This document shows positions 34,958-43,749 of a stretch of 64,000 nt of DNA, in pieces. Below the pieces are notes generated by a model that was given only the letters and a program-made list of their open reading frames with translations, did not search any database and had not been told where the DNA came from. The stretch lies in contig NZ_CP118158.1 of the NCBI RefSeq assembly GCF_028747785.1, positions 3,472,001 through 3,536,000 of the forward strand, written 5' to 3'. The stretch's first letter is position 1, and every line of letters starts with the position of its first letter. The translations under genes and the position numbers were made by a program. This stretch comes from Halosimplex aquaticum. Its GTDB lineage: Archaea; Halobacteriota; Halobacteria; Halobacteriales; Haloarculaceae.

Positions 34958-36835
34958 ATGAGCGACGCCGACTACGACTACGAGGACCTGGGGCTGGTGG
35001 CAGGGCTGGAGATCCACCAGCAACTGGACACGGCGCACAAGCTGTTCTGCCCGTGTCCCACCGAGCTCCGGGAGCCCGAGGCCGCCCAGCGGACGTTCAC
35101 GCGCTACCTCCACCCGACCAAGAGCGAACTCGGGGAGATCGACGAGGCCGCCCTCGAAGAGAGCATGGTCGACCGCGAGTTCGAGTACCTCGCCTACGAC
35201 ACCACCTGTCTCGTCGAGGAGGACGACGAGCCGCCCCACCGCGTCGACCGCGAGGCGATGGACGTGACCATGGAGATCGCCCAGTTGCTCGACGCGACGG
35301 TGGCAGATCAGGTCCACGTCATGCGGAAGATCGTCGTCGACGGGTCGAACACGACGGGGTTCCAGCGGACGATGCGCGTCGCCGGCGACGGGGCTATCGA
35401 GACCGACGAGGGCACGGTCCGCATCGAGGACCTGATGCTCGAAGAGGAGTCCGCACAGCGCGTCGAGGAGACCGATGCGGGGGTGCGCTACTCGCTCGAC
35501 CGGCTGGGGATCCCGCTGGTCGAGATCGGGACCAAGCCGGACATCCGCTCGCCCGAGCAGGCCCGCGACGCCGCCGAGCGCATCGGGATGCTCCTGCGCT
35601 CGACGGGGCAGGTCAAGCGCGGCTTAGGTACTATTCGCCAGGACGTCAACGTCTCCATCGCCGAGGGCGCCCGCGTCGAGATCAAGGGCGTCCAGAGCCT
35701 CGACGACATCGACGACATCGTCCGTAACGAGGTCCGCCGGCAGGTCGAACTCCTGGATATCGCCGACGAACTCCAGGCGCGCGACGCGTCCGTCGGCGAC
35801 CCGCGGGACGTCACCGAGGTCTTCGAGGACACCGACTCGGGCGTCATCGGCGGCGCGCTCTCCAGCGGCGGGAACGTGATGGCCGTCCGACTGGAGGGCT
35901 TCGACGGGCTCGTCGGCCGGGAGATCCAGCCCGACCGCCGGCTGGGGACCGAACTGTCCGACCACGCCAAGCGCCACGGCGCCGGCGGCATCTTCCACAC
36001 GGACGAACTGCCGGCCTACGGCGTCACCGAGGAGGAAGTCGACGCCCTGCGCGAGGCAGTGGACGCGAGCCCCGAGGACGCGGTCGCGCTCGTCGCGGAC
36101 GACCCCGAGACGACCGAACTGGCCGTCGACGCGGTTGTCGAGCGCGCGGCGGACGCCCTCGAACTGGTCCCCGAGGAGACCCGCGGCGCCAACGAGGACG
36201 GCACGACGCGCTACCTGCGGCCGCTGCCGGGCGCGGCGCGGATGTACCCCGAGACGGACGTCCCGCCCGTGGAACCCGACCCCACCGAGGTCGACCAGCC
36301 GGAACTGCTCACCGAGAAGGTCGAGCGCTACCAGGCGGAGTACGACCTCGACTCGGGGCTGGCCGAGCAGGTCGCCTACGGCGAGTACATGCCGCTGTTC
36401 GAGGAGGTCGTCGCCGACGGGGTGGACCCGACGCTGGCGGCCGGCACCCTCGAATCGACGCTGACGGAACTGCGCCGCGACGACGTGGCCGTCGAGAACC
36501 TGACCGACGAGCACCTCGCGGACGCGCTCGCGCTGGTCGACGGCGGCGAGGTGCCCCGGGAGGGGCTGGACGATTTGCTGCGAGCGCTCGCGGCCGACCC
36601 CGCCCTCACCGCCGAACAAGCGGTCGAACAGCAGGACCTGGGCGGCGTCGGCGCCGAGGAGGTGCGCGAGGCGGTCGTGACGGTCGTCGAACGCAACGCC
36701 GAGCAGGTCGAGACCGAGGGGATGGGCGCCTTCTCCGGGCTGATGGGCGAGTGCATGGGCGAGCTCCGCGGGAAGGCCGACGGCGACACGGTCAGCAGCG
36801 TCCTCCGCGAGGAGATCCAGGAGCGAGCGGGGTAG
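34958..36835 (+). CDS. gatE: Glu-tRNA(Gln) amidotransferase subunit E
   Basis: A 625-residue GatE, which with GatD converts Glu-tRNA(Gln) to Gln-tRNA(Gln) in archaea. The GatB-like cradle has GLVAGLEIHQQLDTAHKLFC, KIVVDGSNTTGFQRT, LDRLGIPLVEIGTKPDI and RQDVNVSIAEGARVEIKGVQ. The GAD insertion domain follows (about residues 260-400), and the C-terminal helical/tail domain begins near LRPLPGAARMYPETDVPP. Length is normal. It starts 1 bp before the next gene's start region ends: a membrane protein gene follows after one base. Confidence 0.95.
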   Translation: MSDADYDYEDLGLVAGLEIHQQLDTAHKLFCPCPTELREPEAAQRTFTRYLHPTKSELGEIDEAALEESMVDREFEYLAYDTTCLVEEDDEPPHRVDREAMDVTMEIAQLLDATVADQVHVMRKIVVDGSNTTGFQRTMRVAGDGAIETDEGTVRIEDLMLEEESAQRVEETDAGVRYSLDRLGIPLVEIGTKPDIRSPEQARDAAERIGMLLRSTGQVKRGLGTIRQDVNVSIAEGARVEIKGVQSLDDIDDIVRNEVRRQVELLDIADELQARDASVGDPRDVTEVFEDTDSGVIGGALSSGGNVMAVRLEGFDGLVGREIQPDRRLGTELSDHAKRHGAGGIFHTDELPAYGVTEEEVDALREAVDASPEDAVALVADDPETTELAVDAVVERAADALELVPEETRGANEDGTTRYLRPLPGAARMYPETDVPPVEPDPTEVDQPELLTEKVERYQAEYDLDSGLAEQVAYGEYMPLFEEVVADGVDPTLAAGTLESTLTELRRDDVAVENLTDEHLADALALVDGGEVPREGLDDLLRALAADPALTAEQAVEQQDLGGVGAEEVREAVVTVVERNAEQVETEGMGAFSGLMGECMGELRGKADGDTVSSVLREEIQERAG

Positions 36836-36836
36836 G

Positions 36837-37838
36837 ATGCCGATGAGGGCGACCCGGCGACGCGGCGCGAGTGCGCTCGTCGCGACGCTCCTGCTGGCGG
36901 TCGCGACCGTGACGCTGGCCTCGGTGCCGCCGCGGCCGCTCCGGAGCGTCGTGACGCTCGTCAACTCGCTCGGACTGCGCGTCGCGACCGACTGGCTGGC
37001 CGTCGTCGCGCTGTTGAGCCTCGGCGAGCGGGTCGCCACCGGCGAGGAGTCGATCACCCGGCCGTCCGTCCGGCGGCTGGCGATCGCGGTCTTCGTCGGC
37101 GGCGTCGCCATCGAGGTGTCGCCGCTGGTCAGGCTGGTCGCCGAGCCGTCGTCGGTCACGGAGACAGTGCTCGTCAACGGCGTCGCGGGCGCCCTCCAGG
37201 AGGGGCTGTTCGCCGCCGGCCTGCTCGTCGCGACCGCGGCGGGCGGCGCGGTCCTCCGGGACGCCCTCGGCGACCGGGACACCGGCGGGCTCCCGCTCGC
37301 ACCGACCGACCACCGCCTCCCCCGGGTCAGCCCGCGGGCAGTCGTTCGCGTGGCGCGGGTGATGGGCGTCGTCGCCGCCCTCTGGTTCGGGATCGAGGTG
37401 GCCTCTCGGCTGGCGCTCGGGGCGCCGTACTTCTGGCTCGCGGTCGGCGGATCGGCCGTCGGGGCGCTGGGCGGGGCGGTCGACTACGGCGTCCTCGCCG
37501 TCGCCTTCCTCGCGCTCGCGGTCGACGGCGCGGACGTCCGGTCGGCCGTCGGCGGTGCCGCCGCCGTCTGGCTGGTGCTCGTCGTCCTCGGGATCGCGGT
37601 CGGCGTGCTCAGCGCGGGGCTCGGCGTCGTGCTCGTCGGCGCGACGGCGACGCCGATGGGCGCCGTCGAGGCCGCCGGGATGGGCCTGTGGCCGGCGCCC
37701 GAGTCGTGGACGCTCCTGCTCGCGACCGGGACCTTCCTCGCCGGCGCGGCCGGGCTGTCGATAATCCAGCGGACGGTCCCCGAGCGCGACGGGACCGAGA
37801 CGGGCACCGCGGTCGACGACTCCGGGGCGCCGCGATGA
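36837..37838 (+). CDS. Integral membrane protein of unknown function
   Basis: A 333-residue Ala/Val/Leu-rich membrane protein with about eight hydrophobic segments. I do not recognise the family. The first segment is ALVATLLLAVATVTLAS, and the C-terminal half has AVWLVLVVLGIAVGVLSAGL and LLLATGTFLAGAAGLS. It starts one base after gatE and its stop overlaps the start of the next membrane protein by 4 bp (ATGA), so all three are likely one transcript. No transport or enzyme motif is visible. Confidence 0.65.
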   Translation: MPMRATRRRGASALVATLLLAVATVTLASVPPRPLRSVVTLVNSLGLRVATDWLAVVALLSLGERVATGEESITRPSVRRLAIAVFVGGVAIEVSPLVRLVAEPSSVTETVLVNGVAGALQEGLFAAGLLVATAAGGAVLRDALGDRDTGGLPLAPTDHRLPRVSPRAVVRVARVMGVVAALWFGIEVASRLALGAPYFWLAVGGSAVGALGGAVDYGVLAVAFLALAVDGADVRSAVGGAAAVWLVLVVLGIAVGVLSAGLGVVLVGATATPMGAVEAAGMGLWPAPESWTLLLATGTFLAGAAGLSIIQRTVPERDGTETGTAVDDSGAPR

Positions 37839-38329
37839 AGTCGGGCGCCCACGCCGCGATCTCGCTGGTCGTCGGCCTCGCCGCGCTCGCGGTAACGACT
37901 CCGCCGATCCCGATGTGGGCGGTCGTGGCCGTCGCGGTCGCCGTCGGCGTCGGCATCGACTTCGACCACTTCTTCCTCGCGTGGTACAACGCGGGGGATC
38001 TGGACCCCATCTACCGCTGTCTGCGCGACCCGCGGATCGTCTTCTTCGCGCAGGACGAGATCTTCGAGGAGGGGATCGTGGGGGCGCTGAACCGCCTGCT
38101 GAGTCACGTCGTCATCGGCGGGATCGCGGTGCCCGCCCTGTGGCTGTGGCGGCCGTACCTCGCCGGCCTCGTCGGCGCCTCCCTGTACGCCCACCTGCTC
38201 GCCGACCTCGTCGCGACGACGCGCCACGGCGTGGTCGTCGAGCGCGGCGACGGGACGGTCGCCGACGGTCGCGCCGCCGCCGACGGCGACGCCCCGGCAC
38301 GCAGCGACGGCGGACGGGAATCGGAGTAG
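37835..38329 (+). CDS. Membrane-bound metal-dependent hydrolase-like protein (DUF457/YdjM-like)
   Basis: A 164-residue membrane protein with a pattern of conserved His and Asp in short membrane segments: KSGAHAAISLVVG at the N terminus, IDFDHFFLAW, LLSHVVIGG and YAHLLADLVATTRHG. This matches the YdjM/DUF457 family of predicted metal-dependent membrane hydrolases. The C-terminal tail is acidic and disordered. The start overlaps the preceding stop (ATGA), so translation is coupled with the unknown membrane protein upstream. Confidence 0.7.
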   Translation: MKSGAHAAISLVVGLAALAVTTPPIPMWAVVAVAVAVGVGIDFDHFFLAWYNAGDLDPIYRCLRDPRIVFFAQDEIFEEGIVGALNRLLSHVVIGGIAVPALWLWRPYLAGLVGASLYAHLLADLVATTRHGVVVERGDGTVADGRAAADGDAPARSDGGRESE

Positions 38330-38391
38330 AGAGACGGGATCGCAGTCGACTGACCGCCGAGTGGCCCGACCAGCGAAGCGACTGCGCCGAC

Positions 38392-39063
38392 TCAGGCCCG
38401 CTTCGTCAGCCGGATGTCGGTCCCGGGCGAGTACTGCAGGATCGGATCGGCGCCGCTTTCGACGCCGACGGCGTCCAGCAGCCCGTTCTCGCGGACGTTC
38501 CCGGTGGCCGTCGCCAGCCGCCAGGGGCCGTGGCCGATCTCGCCGTCGCGACCGTCCGGGAGGTAGTAGCGATAGCGCTCGGTCAGCTAGGCGACGAGCG
38601 AGTCCGGGTCCGCGGGCGTCGGATCGCCCTCGGGGGCCAGGGACGCGACGTAGCGCGCGCCGTCATCCGACTCGGTCCGGACTCGTATCGACTCGGCCGT
38701 CCGCCGCAGGTCGACCGGCGCGCGGACGTACGGGATCCCGAAGGCGATCCGACCGCCGAGCGTCGCGAGTCTGCTCGGGGCCGCGACTCGCAGGAAGAAG
38801 ACGCCGACAGCGGGATCGCCCAGTCCGGGGGCGGAGTCCCCGTCGGGGACGACGTAGGTTCGGCAAGCGACCTGGGGAAATTCGTAGCGACCGGGGAGAC
38901 CGCCGAGGCCAGCCCGGGTCCGCTGGGCGAGGACGGAGACCCAGGCGGTCCCGTCCCGCGTCGCGGGCGCAAGCGCGTCCGGCAGTACCGCCGCGAGGCT
39001 CGCGGGCTCGACCGGCCAGTGCGCGAAACAGACGTCCCTGACGTCGGCGCGTGCCAGCGGCAT
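38392..39063 (-). pseudogene. DUF2071 (YqjF-like) protein with in-frame amber codon
   Basis: A YqjF-like protein of 223 codons. Translation from the ATG at 39063 gives MPLARADVRDVCFAHWP through PTPADPDSLVA, then a TAG at 38589-38587. The same frame continues for 64 codons with a conserved DUF2071 end: LTERYRYYLPDGRDGEIGHG, PWRLATATG and a closing TGA at 38394-38392. The stop stands at the position of an aromatic residue before LTERY in the family (TGG to TAG would explain it). So this is a recent nonsense mutation or a sequencing error; the truncated product would lack its last third. It is on its own between the gatE operon and trmJ. Confidence 0.75.
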
Positions 39064-39152
39064 CGTCCCCGCTTCGCCCACCGGTCGTAAATAGGTCGGC
39101 GGCCCGTTCCGGTTCGGTCACCACCGCGCACAGATCGCCGTGCCGCCCGGGC

Positions 39153-39941
39153 TCACTCCTCGTCGCGTCGCTCGACCGCTTGCGCCGCGCGGCGGAAGAT
39201 GCCGCGGAGGGTCGTCGCCTCCCGCCCGGTGGGGTGTGCGCGGCCGACCAGCCGCCGCCAGAGCCGCCGGGCCTTCGGCCGCTTCTCCTCGGGGTGGTCG
39301 ATCGCCTCCAGGAAGTCCCCGAACTGGTCGTCGAGTCCTTCGACCGCCCGCTCCTCGGCGCGCTGGTGGCGCTCGTCGGGGTGTTGGGTCTCGGCGACGG
39401 TCAACTCGCGGAGTTCGTAGAGGACGATGGTGGCCGCCTGGCCGAGGTTGAGGACCGGGTAGTCGGCGGCGGCGGGGATCGAGCAGACCTCGTCGAGGCG
39501 GGCGAGTTCGTCGTTGGTGAGGCCGACGCGTTCGCGCCCGAAGACCACGCAGGTGTCGGTCTCGACGCCGCGGAGGCTGTCGGCGAGTTCCGCCGGGGTC
39601 TTGAACGGATAGCGGGTGTGGCTCCGTTCGTCCTCGTTCGTCACCGCGGTCGAGCCGACGGTGTGGAAGTTCTCGACGAGGTAGTCGAAGCTGACCTCGC
39701 GGGCGTTCGGGAGGACGTCCTCGCGGGCCTGCCCGGCGAAGCCGTAGGCCTCGCCCTCGGGGTCGAGTTCCGGCGGATCGACCAGCAACAGGTCCGAGAG
39801 GCCGAAGTTCTTCATCGACCGGGCGATGGTGCCAATGTTACCCGGCGTCTCGGCGTCGACGACCGCGACGGTGATCGAGGGGCCGCCGGCGTCGGGGTCC
39901 GTGTCGTCGTCCGCGGCGGGCCGGTCTGCTTCGTCGGTCAT
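39153..39941 (-). CDS. trmJ: tRNA (cytidine/uridine-2'-O-)methyltransferase, TrmJ-like (SpoU family)
   Basis: A 262-residue SPOUT methyltransferase. The conserved blocks are ETPGNIGTIARSMKNFGLSDLLLVDPP (motif 1), VFGRERVGLTNDELARLDEVCSIP (motif 2) and PVLNLGQAATIVLYELREL (motif 3, the SAM-binding knot). The C-terminal helical part holds RRLWRRLVGRAHPTGREATTLRGIFRRA. TrmJ adds 2'-O-methyl at tRNA position 32. Its ATG overlaps the stop of the gene upstream by one base (TGATG), so the two genes form an operon. Confidence 0.88.
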   Translation of the reverse strand: MTDEADRPAADDDTDPDAGGPSITVAVVDAETPGNIGTIARSMKNFGLSDLLLVDPPELDPEGEAYGFAGQAREDVLPNAREVSFDYLVENFHTVGSTAVTNEDERSHTRYPFKTPAELADSLRGVETDTCVVFGRERVGLTNDELARLDEVCSIPAAADYPVLNLGQAATIVLYELRELTVAETQHPDERHQRAEERAVEGLDDQFGDFLEAIDHPEEKRPKARRLWRRLVGRAHPTGREATTLRGIFRRAAQAVERRDEE

Positions 39942-40468
39942 CACTCGATGTCCAGGTCGGTCAGGTCGAGGTCGAGCGCGTCGAGCTCCTCGTCGTCCAT
40001 CTCCTCGATCTCCTCTTCGAGGCCGGGGAGTTCGTCGTCGGGGTCGGGCGCCTCGGGGACGCTGTCGGGGTCCTCCTCGACGTGTTCGAGTTCGAACCCC
40101 TCGGGCGAGCGGCCGCCGTCGGCGAACCAGTCGTGGAACGCCCCCTGGAGCTCTCGCTCGCCGGCGAGGCGCTTGCCGCCCTCCTCCTGGAACCAGTAGA
40201 CGAAGTCGGCCTCGTGGTCGTCACAGAGGAGGACCTCGCCGAGCGGTTCGCCGTAGATGGCCTGCGCGGGGTTGCACCGCTCGATGTCCTCGTCGCCGTG
40301 GACGAGATAGCAGGCGTCGCAGGGCTCGCCCATCATCGCCGAGAGGCGGACGATCCGCTCGCGGGTGTCCTCGTCCATGTTCCCCAGCGGCCGGATCCGG
40401 CCGTCGGCGTCGAACACCGCGTCCTCGTCGAACCGCCAGCCGCGGAGACCGATCGAAACCTTGCCCAT
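39941..40468 (-). CDS. Conserved haloarchaeal protein with CxxC motif, 175 residues
   Basis: I do not recognise the function. The start [23 protein letters not shown] and the block [46 protein letters not shown] suggest a Cys4/His zinc site (C, C, C, C plus H). The C-terminal 50 residues are almost entirely acidic (Asp/Glu) and likely disordered. It lies directly upstream of trmJ, overlapping it by one base, so a link to tRNA modification or RNA binding is possible but unproven. The start at 40468 is the first good ATG. Confidence 0.65.
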   Translation of the reverse strand: MGKVSIGLRGWRFDEDAVFDADGRIRPLGNMDEDTRERIVRLSAMMGEPCDACYLVHGDEDIERCNPAQAIYGEPLGEVLLCDDHEADFVYWFQEEGGKRLAGERELQGAFHDWFADGGRSPEGFELEHVEEDPDSVPEAPDPDDELPGLEEEIEEMDDEELDALDLDLTDLDIE

Positions 40469-40589
40469 GTCGGCGGGTAGACGACGAGTCGACAAAAAGC
40501 GCCCGTGTTGGCGCCGCCGGGAGGAGGCGGCGAGACCGGAGATTCCGCTCGACCCACGATTTATGTAGACACGTTACCTTGTCTCACGC

Positions 40590-40895
40590 ATGGCCAGTCT
40601 GGTGGTCTTCCTGGCGATGGTGTTCGCGGCGGGGCTCGCGCTCGGCGTGGTCGCGATGGGCGCGTGGCTCGCACTCGGGCGGGTCGCGGCGCACGCGCCG
40701 CGGAACGACGAGGTGTTGCCGTCGCACTACTCGACGCTCGTCAGCACGACGCCCTCGAAGTATCCGGGGTACTGCCCCGACTGCGGGACGAACAACGACC
40801 CGGAGTACAGCGTCTGCAAGAACTGCTCGTCGAAGCTGCCGGAGTCGCGCTACGAGCGGTCAAAGGGCGCGCCGAACAGTTTCCTGAACCAGTGA
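40590..40895 (+). CDS. Membrane-anchored zinc-ribbon protein
   Basis: A 101-residue small protein. An N-terminal transmembrane helix (LVVFLAMVFAAGLALGVVAMGAWLALG, about residues 4-30) is followed by a linker and a zinc ribbon, YCPDCGTNNDPEYSVCKNCSSKL (two CxxC pairs). It should sit in the membrane with the ribbon on the inside. Haloarchaea carry many such proteins of unknown role. A TATA-like tttatg lies about 28 bp before the ATG, so the message is leaderless. The 3' end, including the stop, lies in a 24-bp tandem repeat. Confidence 0.75.
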   Translation: MASLVVFLAMVFAAGLALGVVAMGAWLALGRVAAHAPRNDEVLPSHYSTLVSTTPSKYPGYCPDCGTNNDPEYSVCKNCSSKLPESRYERSKGAPNSFLNQ

Positions 40896-40930
40896 CCGGT
40901 CCGGGTCCTGAACCAGTGACCGGCCCGGGC
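40883..40930 (+). repeat. 24-bp tandem duplication spanning a stop codon
   Basis: Two adjacent copies of a 24-bp unit at 40883-40906 and 40907-40930 (one base differs within the copies). The unit begins cctgaaccagtgaccgg and includes the tga stop of the zinc-ribbon gene. It looks like a recent slippage or replication duplication and does not change the protein, because the first stop is retained. Confidence 0.75.
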
Positions 40931-41046
40931 GCGGCCTCCGCACGGGCGAGTGAGCGTGAGCCGGCCGGCAGGCGGGCGGCCGCGGGTCGGCGAGCACCGG
41001 CGGACGCATCGCACGGTTTTTGCGGTCCCAGTCCGCAGGGGCGCGC

Positions 41047-42255
41047 ATGCAGAACGTCACCGCCGCGGGCCTGGGGATCGGCGACGACTACCCCCCGCGG
41101 ATCATGGGCGTCCTCAACGTCAGCGAGGAGTCGCCCTACGACCCGAGCGTCTTCGACGACCCCGGCGAGGCCGCGGCGTACGTCGACGACGAACTGATCG
41201 GCGAGGGCGCCGACATCGTCGACGTCGGGCTGGAGTCCGCCAACAAGCGCTTCGACGTGCTCTCGGCCGAGCAGGAGCTCGACCGGCTGGACACCGCCGT
41301 CGAGACGCTCCACTCGACCTCCGGCGACGCCGTCTGGAGCATCGAGACGCGCTACGCCGAGGTGGCCGAGGCCGCGCTGGACCGCGGGTTCGACATGGTC
41401 AACGACATCGCCGGCTTCGCGGACCCGGAGATGCCGGAGGTCTGTCGCGAGTACGACGTGGCGGTCGCGAAGATGGCGAGTCCGCCGGACCTGACGAAAC
41501 CCGGCGCCGTGCGGGCGACGCCGTGGGCCGAGCGCCGGTCGGCGGAGTGGGCCGAGCGGGCGGACTACGTCGACCAGGTGTACGAGGCGCTGAAACAGAA
41601 CGGCCTGACCGACAAGACCATCGTCGACCCGGCGTTCGGCGGGTGGGCCGAAGACCAGACCCTGGAGGACGACCGCGAGACGTTCCGCCGGTTGCGGGAG
41701 TTCCGCGGCCTGGACCGGCCGATGCTCGTCTCGATCAACCGGAAGAACTTCCTGCGGTCGATCGCCGACCGCTCGACCGAGGAGGCGCTGCCGGTGAGCC
41801 TCGCGGCCACGTCGATGGCCGTCGAGCGCGGCGCGCACGTGATCCGGACCCACGACGTGGCCGAGACGCGCGACGCCGCCCTCGTCGGCGACGCCTTCGC
41901 CCGCGAGCGCGGACGGAGCGGTCCCGGCCGCGATGCCGGTGACCTCACCGTCGAGGAACTGGACGTGACGACCCCGGCTGAGGCGGCCCGACACTTCGAA
42001 CGGCTGGGCGTCACCGACGCCGACCCCGCGGTGGCCGTGAGCCGGCTGTACGCCGTTTCCGGCCTGAACGAATCGACGCGGAAACGCCTGCGGGCGGCGG
42101 CGGAGGCCACGGGTTGTCGGTTCCTGCTCGCCGAGGACGGGGGCAGGGGGTTTTTATGTGGATCGGCGGCCGCGCTGGCGGCCCTGGCGGACAGAACCGA
42201 CGTTCCACGTCCGCTCGCGGGGACGCTGCCGGGCGGCGGGGCCGAAAAGAGGTGA
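41047..42255 (+). CDS. folP: Dihydropteroate synthase-family protein
   Basis: A 402-residue DHPS family TIM barrel. DHPS condenses the pterin diphosphate with p-aminobenzoate in folate synthesis, and a related reaction in methanopterin-type pathways. The IMGVLNVSEESPYDPSVF block, DVGLESANKRFD and VNDIAGFADPEMPEVC are visible, with SINRKNFLRSI and AHVIRTHDVAETRDA later. About 120 residues after the barrel (from VEELDVTTPAEAARHF) are an extra C-terminal domain of unknown role. The pterin diphosphokinase gene mptE lies 126 bp downstream on the same strand, which supports a pterin pathway. The ATG at 41047 starts the conserved sequence. Confidence 0.82.
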   Translation: MQNVTAAGLGIGDDYPPRIMGVLNVSEESPYDPSVFDDPGEAAAYVDDELIGEGADIVDVGLESANKRFDVLSAEQELDRLDTAVETLHSTSGDAVWSIETRYAEVAEAALDRGFDMVNDIAGFADPEMPEVCREYDVAVAKMASPPDLTKPGAVRATPWAERRSAEWAERADYVDQVYEALKQNGLTDKTIVDPAFGGWAEDQTLEDDRETFRRLREFRGLDRPMLVSINRKNFLRSIADRSTEEALPVSLAATSMAVERGAHVIRTHDVAETRDAALVGDAFARERGRSGPGRDAGDLTVEELDVTTPAEAARHFERLGVTDADPAVAVSRLYAVSGLNESTRKRLRAAAEATGCRFLLAEDGGRGFLCGSAAALAALADRTDVPRPLAGTLPGGGAEKR

Positions 42256-42350
42256 GAAAACTTATACCGGATGCGCGAAAACGGGTGGGTGAAGGCCGAA
42301 AGGGCACCTGGGTAGGGGTACCTTGTCCGTGCCACTTCGGCTAATCCGGT
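42256..42350 (+). ncRNA. Candidate small RNA or structured leader between folP and mptE
   Basis: Just after the DHPS stop codon is a strong promoter-like sequence, gagaaaacttata at 42254-42266. A transcript starting about 25 bp later (near 42290) would at once form a hairpin with arms at 42295-42307 (gccgaaagggcac) and 42329-42341 (gtgccacttcggc), 13 positions with a 2-nt internal mismatch, and a 21-nt loop. The RNA would be about 55 nt. There is no U-run end, and mptE has its own TATA-like box at 42348-42357, so this could be an independent small RNA or an alternative leader. Inference only. Confidence 0.35.
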
Positions 42351-42357
42351 TTATTGG
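42348..42357 (+). promoter_or_regulatory. TATA-like box of mptE
   Basis: The sequence ggtttattgg lies about 28 bp before the mptE ATG, the spacing of a leaderless haloarchaeal promoter. It follows directly after the hairpin element, so the two signals are separate. Confidence 0.55.
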
Positions 42358-42381
42358 CGACCAACTACCGTAGCGACAGCC

Positions 42382-43197
42382 ATGGAATTTCACGACTGGG
42401 AGCCCGTCTACGAGGCGATCCTGTCCGATATGGGGTTCGACCGCGCCGCCGACGAACGGGCCCGCGACCTGCTCGCCGACCTGGTCAGCGACGGTGATTC
42501 CACCGGCGAAGCGGCCTCCGGCGGAGGTGCGGGCGCGTCAGACGCTGGCCCGGACGCGTCAGACGGAGACCCCGATCCCGGACTTGACCCGTCGGACGCG
42601 ATCGAAGCCGACGCTCGCACACTCTCACCGTCAGACCTCAACTACTCCGGCGAGACGGTCGCTATCGTCGGTGCGGGGCCGTCCCTCGACGCGGAGCTCG
42701 ATCGCGTCGAAGCGGCCGAACGCGTCGTGGCCGCCTCGGACGCCGCCGCTCGACTTCGGGAGGCCGGACTCGCGGTGGACTGCATGGTGACAGACCTCGA
42801 CGAGGAGAGCGACGTGGCTCGCGAGTTGACGCGGGAGGGGAACCCCGTCGGCGTTCACGCCCACGGCGACAACCGCCCGGCGCTCCGCGAGCGGGTACCG
42901 CGCCTTGCGGTCGAGTACGTGCTGCCGACGACCCAGGCGGCGCCGGCGGGGCCGGTCCACAACACCGGTGGATTCACCGACGGCGACCGCGCCGCCTTCC
43001 TGGCCGACCACCGCGGCGCCGCAGCACTGGTCTTCGCGGGCTGGGACTTCGACGACCCGGACGTCGGACCGATCAAGCGCCGGAAACTCGTCTGGGCCGA
43101 GCGGCTGCTGCGGTGGCTGGAGGCCCGCCGCGGCGAACGCTTCGACGTGCTGGACGGGCGGCGCGACGCCATCGACGAGTCGGCCCTCCCGAGATAA
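42382..43197 (+). CDS. mptE: 6-hydroxymethylpterin diphosphokinase MptE-like
   Basis: A 271-residue DUF115-type enzyme. Archaeal MptE transfers diphosphate from ATP to 6-hydroxymethyl-7,8-dihydropterin, supplying the substrate for the pterin synthase. The Gly-rich nucleotide/pterin block is TVAIVGAGPSLDAELDRVEA, followed by VVAASDAAARLREAGLAVDCMVTDLDE and ALVFAGWDFDDPD. A Gly/Asp-rich low-complexity insert (about residues 36-60) is typical of halophiles. It follows the DHPS gene, and the pair suggests that this organism makes its own folate-like pterins. Confidence 0.85.
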   Translation: MEFHDWEPVYEAILSDMGFDRAADERARDLLADLVSDGDSTGEAASGGGAGASDAGPDASDGDPDPGLDPSDAIEADARTLSPSDLNYSGETVAIVGAGPSLDAELDRVEAAERVVAASDAAARLREAGLAVDCMVTDLDEESDVARELTREGNPVGVHAHGDNRPALRERVPRLAVEYVLPTTQAAPAGPVHNTGGFTDGDRAAFLADHRGAAALVFAGWDFDDPDVGPIKRRKLVWAERLLRWLEARRGERFDVLDGRRDAIDESALPR

Positions 43198-43374
43198 TCC
43201 GTTCAGACAACAGAGTGACGTGTTTTCCCATCGCTACACGTCCCACGGACGACGCCGTCGGGCGCGGTGCGACCGATGTACGCGACGCCGACTCGTCCGC
43301 GTCGTCATCTGGTAACCACTCCGTACAGATTTCGCAGGTGACAATTTATAGACGGACACCGTAGTATCAGCGCG

Positions 43375-43617
43375 ATGACCGAAAACGCGGGGGCGCGAGA
43401 CGGGACCGAACTGGGCGGTGGGCGAAACGAGGCCGAAACGGGCGGAGACCGGAACGGGACCGACGCCGTCGACGAGGAGGCGCTGGTGGGGGAATGCACC
43501 GAATGCGGGCAGGTCTACTCGTTACAGATGGGTGCGGACGGCGCCGTCGTCCCGCTCGGGACCGACGGGACCTGCCAGTGCGGCAACGACGAGTTCGAAC
43601 CGCTGACGGGGGCGTAG
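43375..43617 (+). CDS. Small zinc-finger protein, 80 residues
   Basis: A small protein with a disordered acidic N-terminal half (about 35 residues) and a C-terminal zinc-ribbon: ECTECGQVYSLQMGADGAV then TCQCGNDEFEPL (CxxC and CxC). Function unknown. A TATA-like tttatag lies about 28 bp upstream of the ATG, which supports this start. There is no partner gene next to it. Confidence 0.65.
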   Translation: MTENAGARDGTELGGGRNEAETGGDRNGTDAVDEEALVGECTECGQVYSLQMGADGAVVPLGTDGTCQCGNDEFEPLTGA

Positions 43618-43749
43618 AAGAGTCGACCCGACCGGGGCTCGCCCGTCGCACAGCTCGCGGCGAATGGCGCGTCTCGGTGGCGATCTGGCGGCTCTAACTG
43701 TTTTGGCGCTCCGGTTATTGCCATCCGCTCCCGACTTCCGACGTGGTCA

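Noticed and set aside
35624..37282. Long minus-strand reading frame opposite gatE
   Set aside because: It is the antisense shadow of a clear GatE gene, common in high-GC DNA.
38587..38589. Amber codon read as pyrrolysine
   Set aside because: The family has an ordinary aromatic residue at this position, and no pyl genes are seen in the window, so a point mutation or error is simpler.
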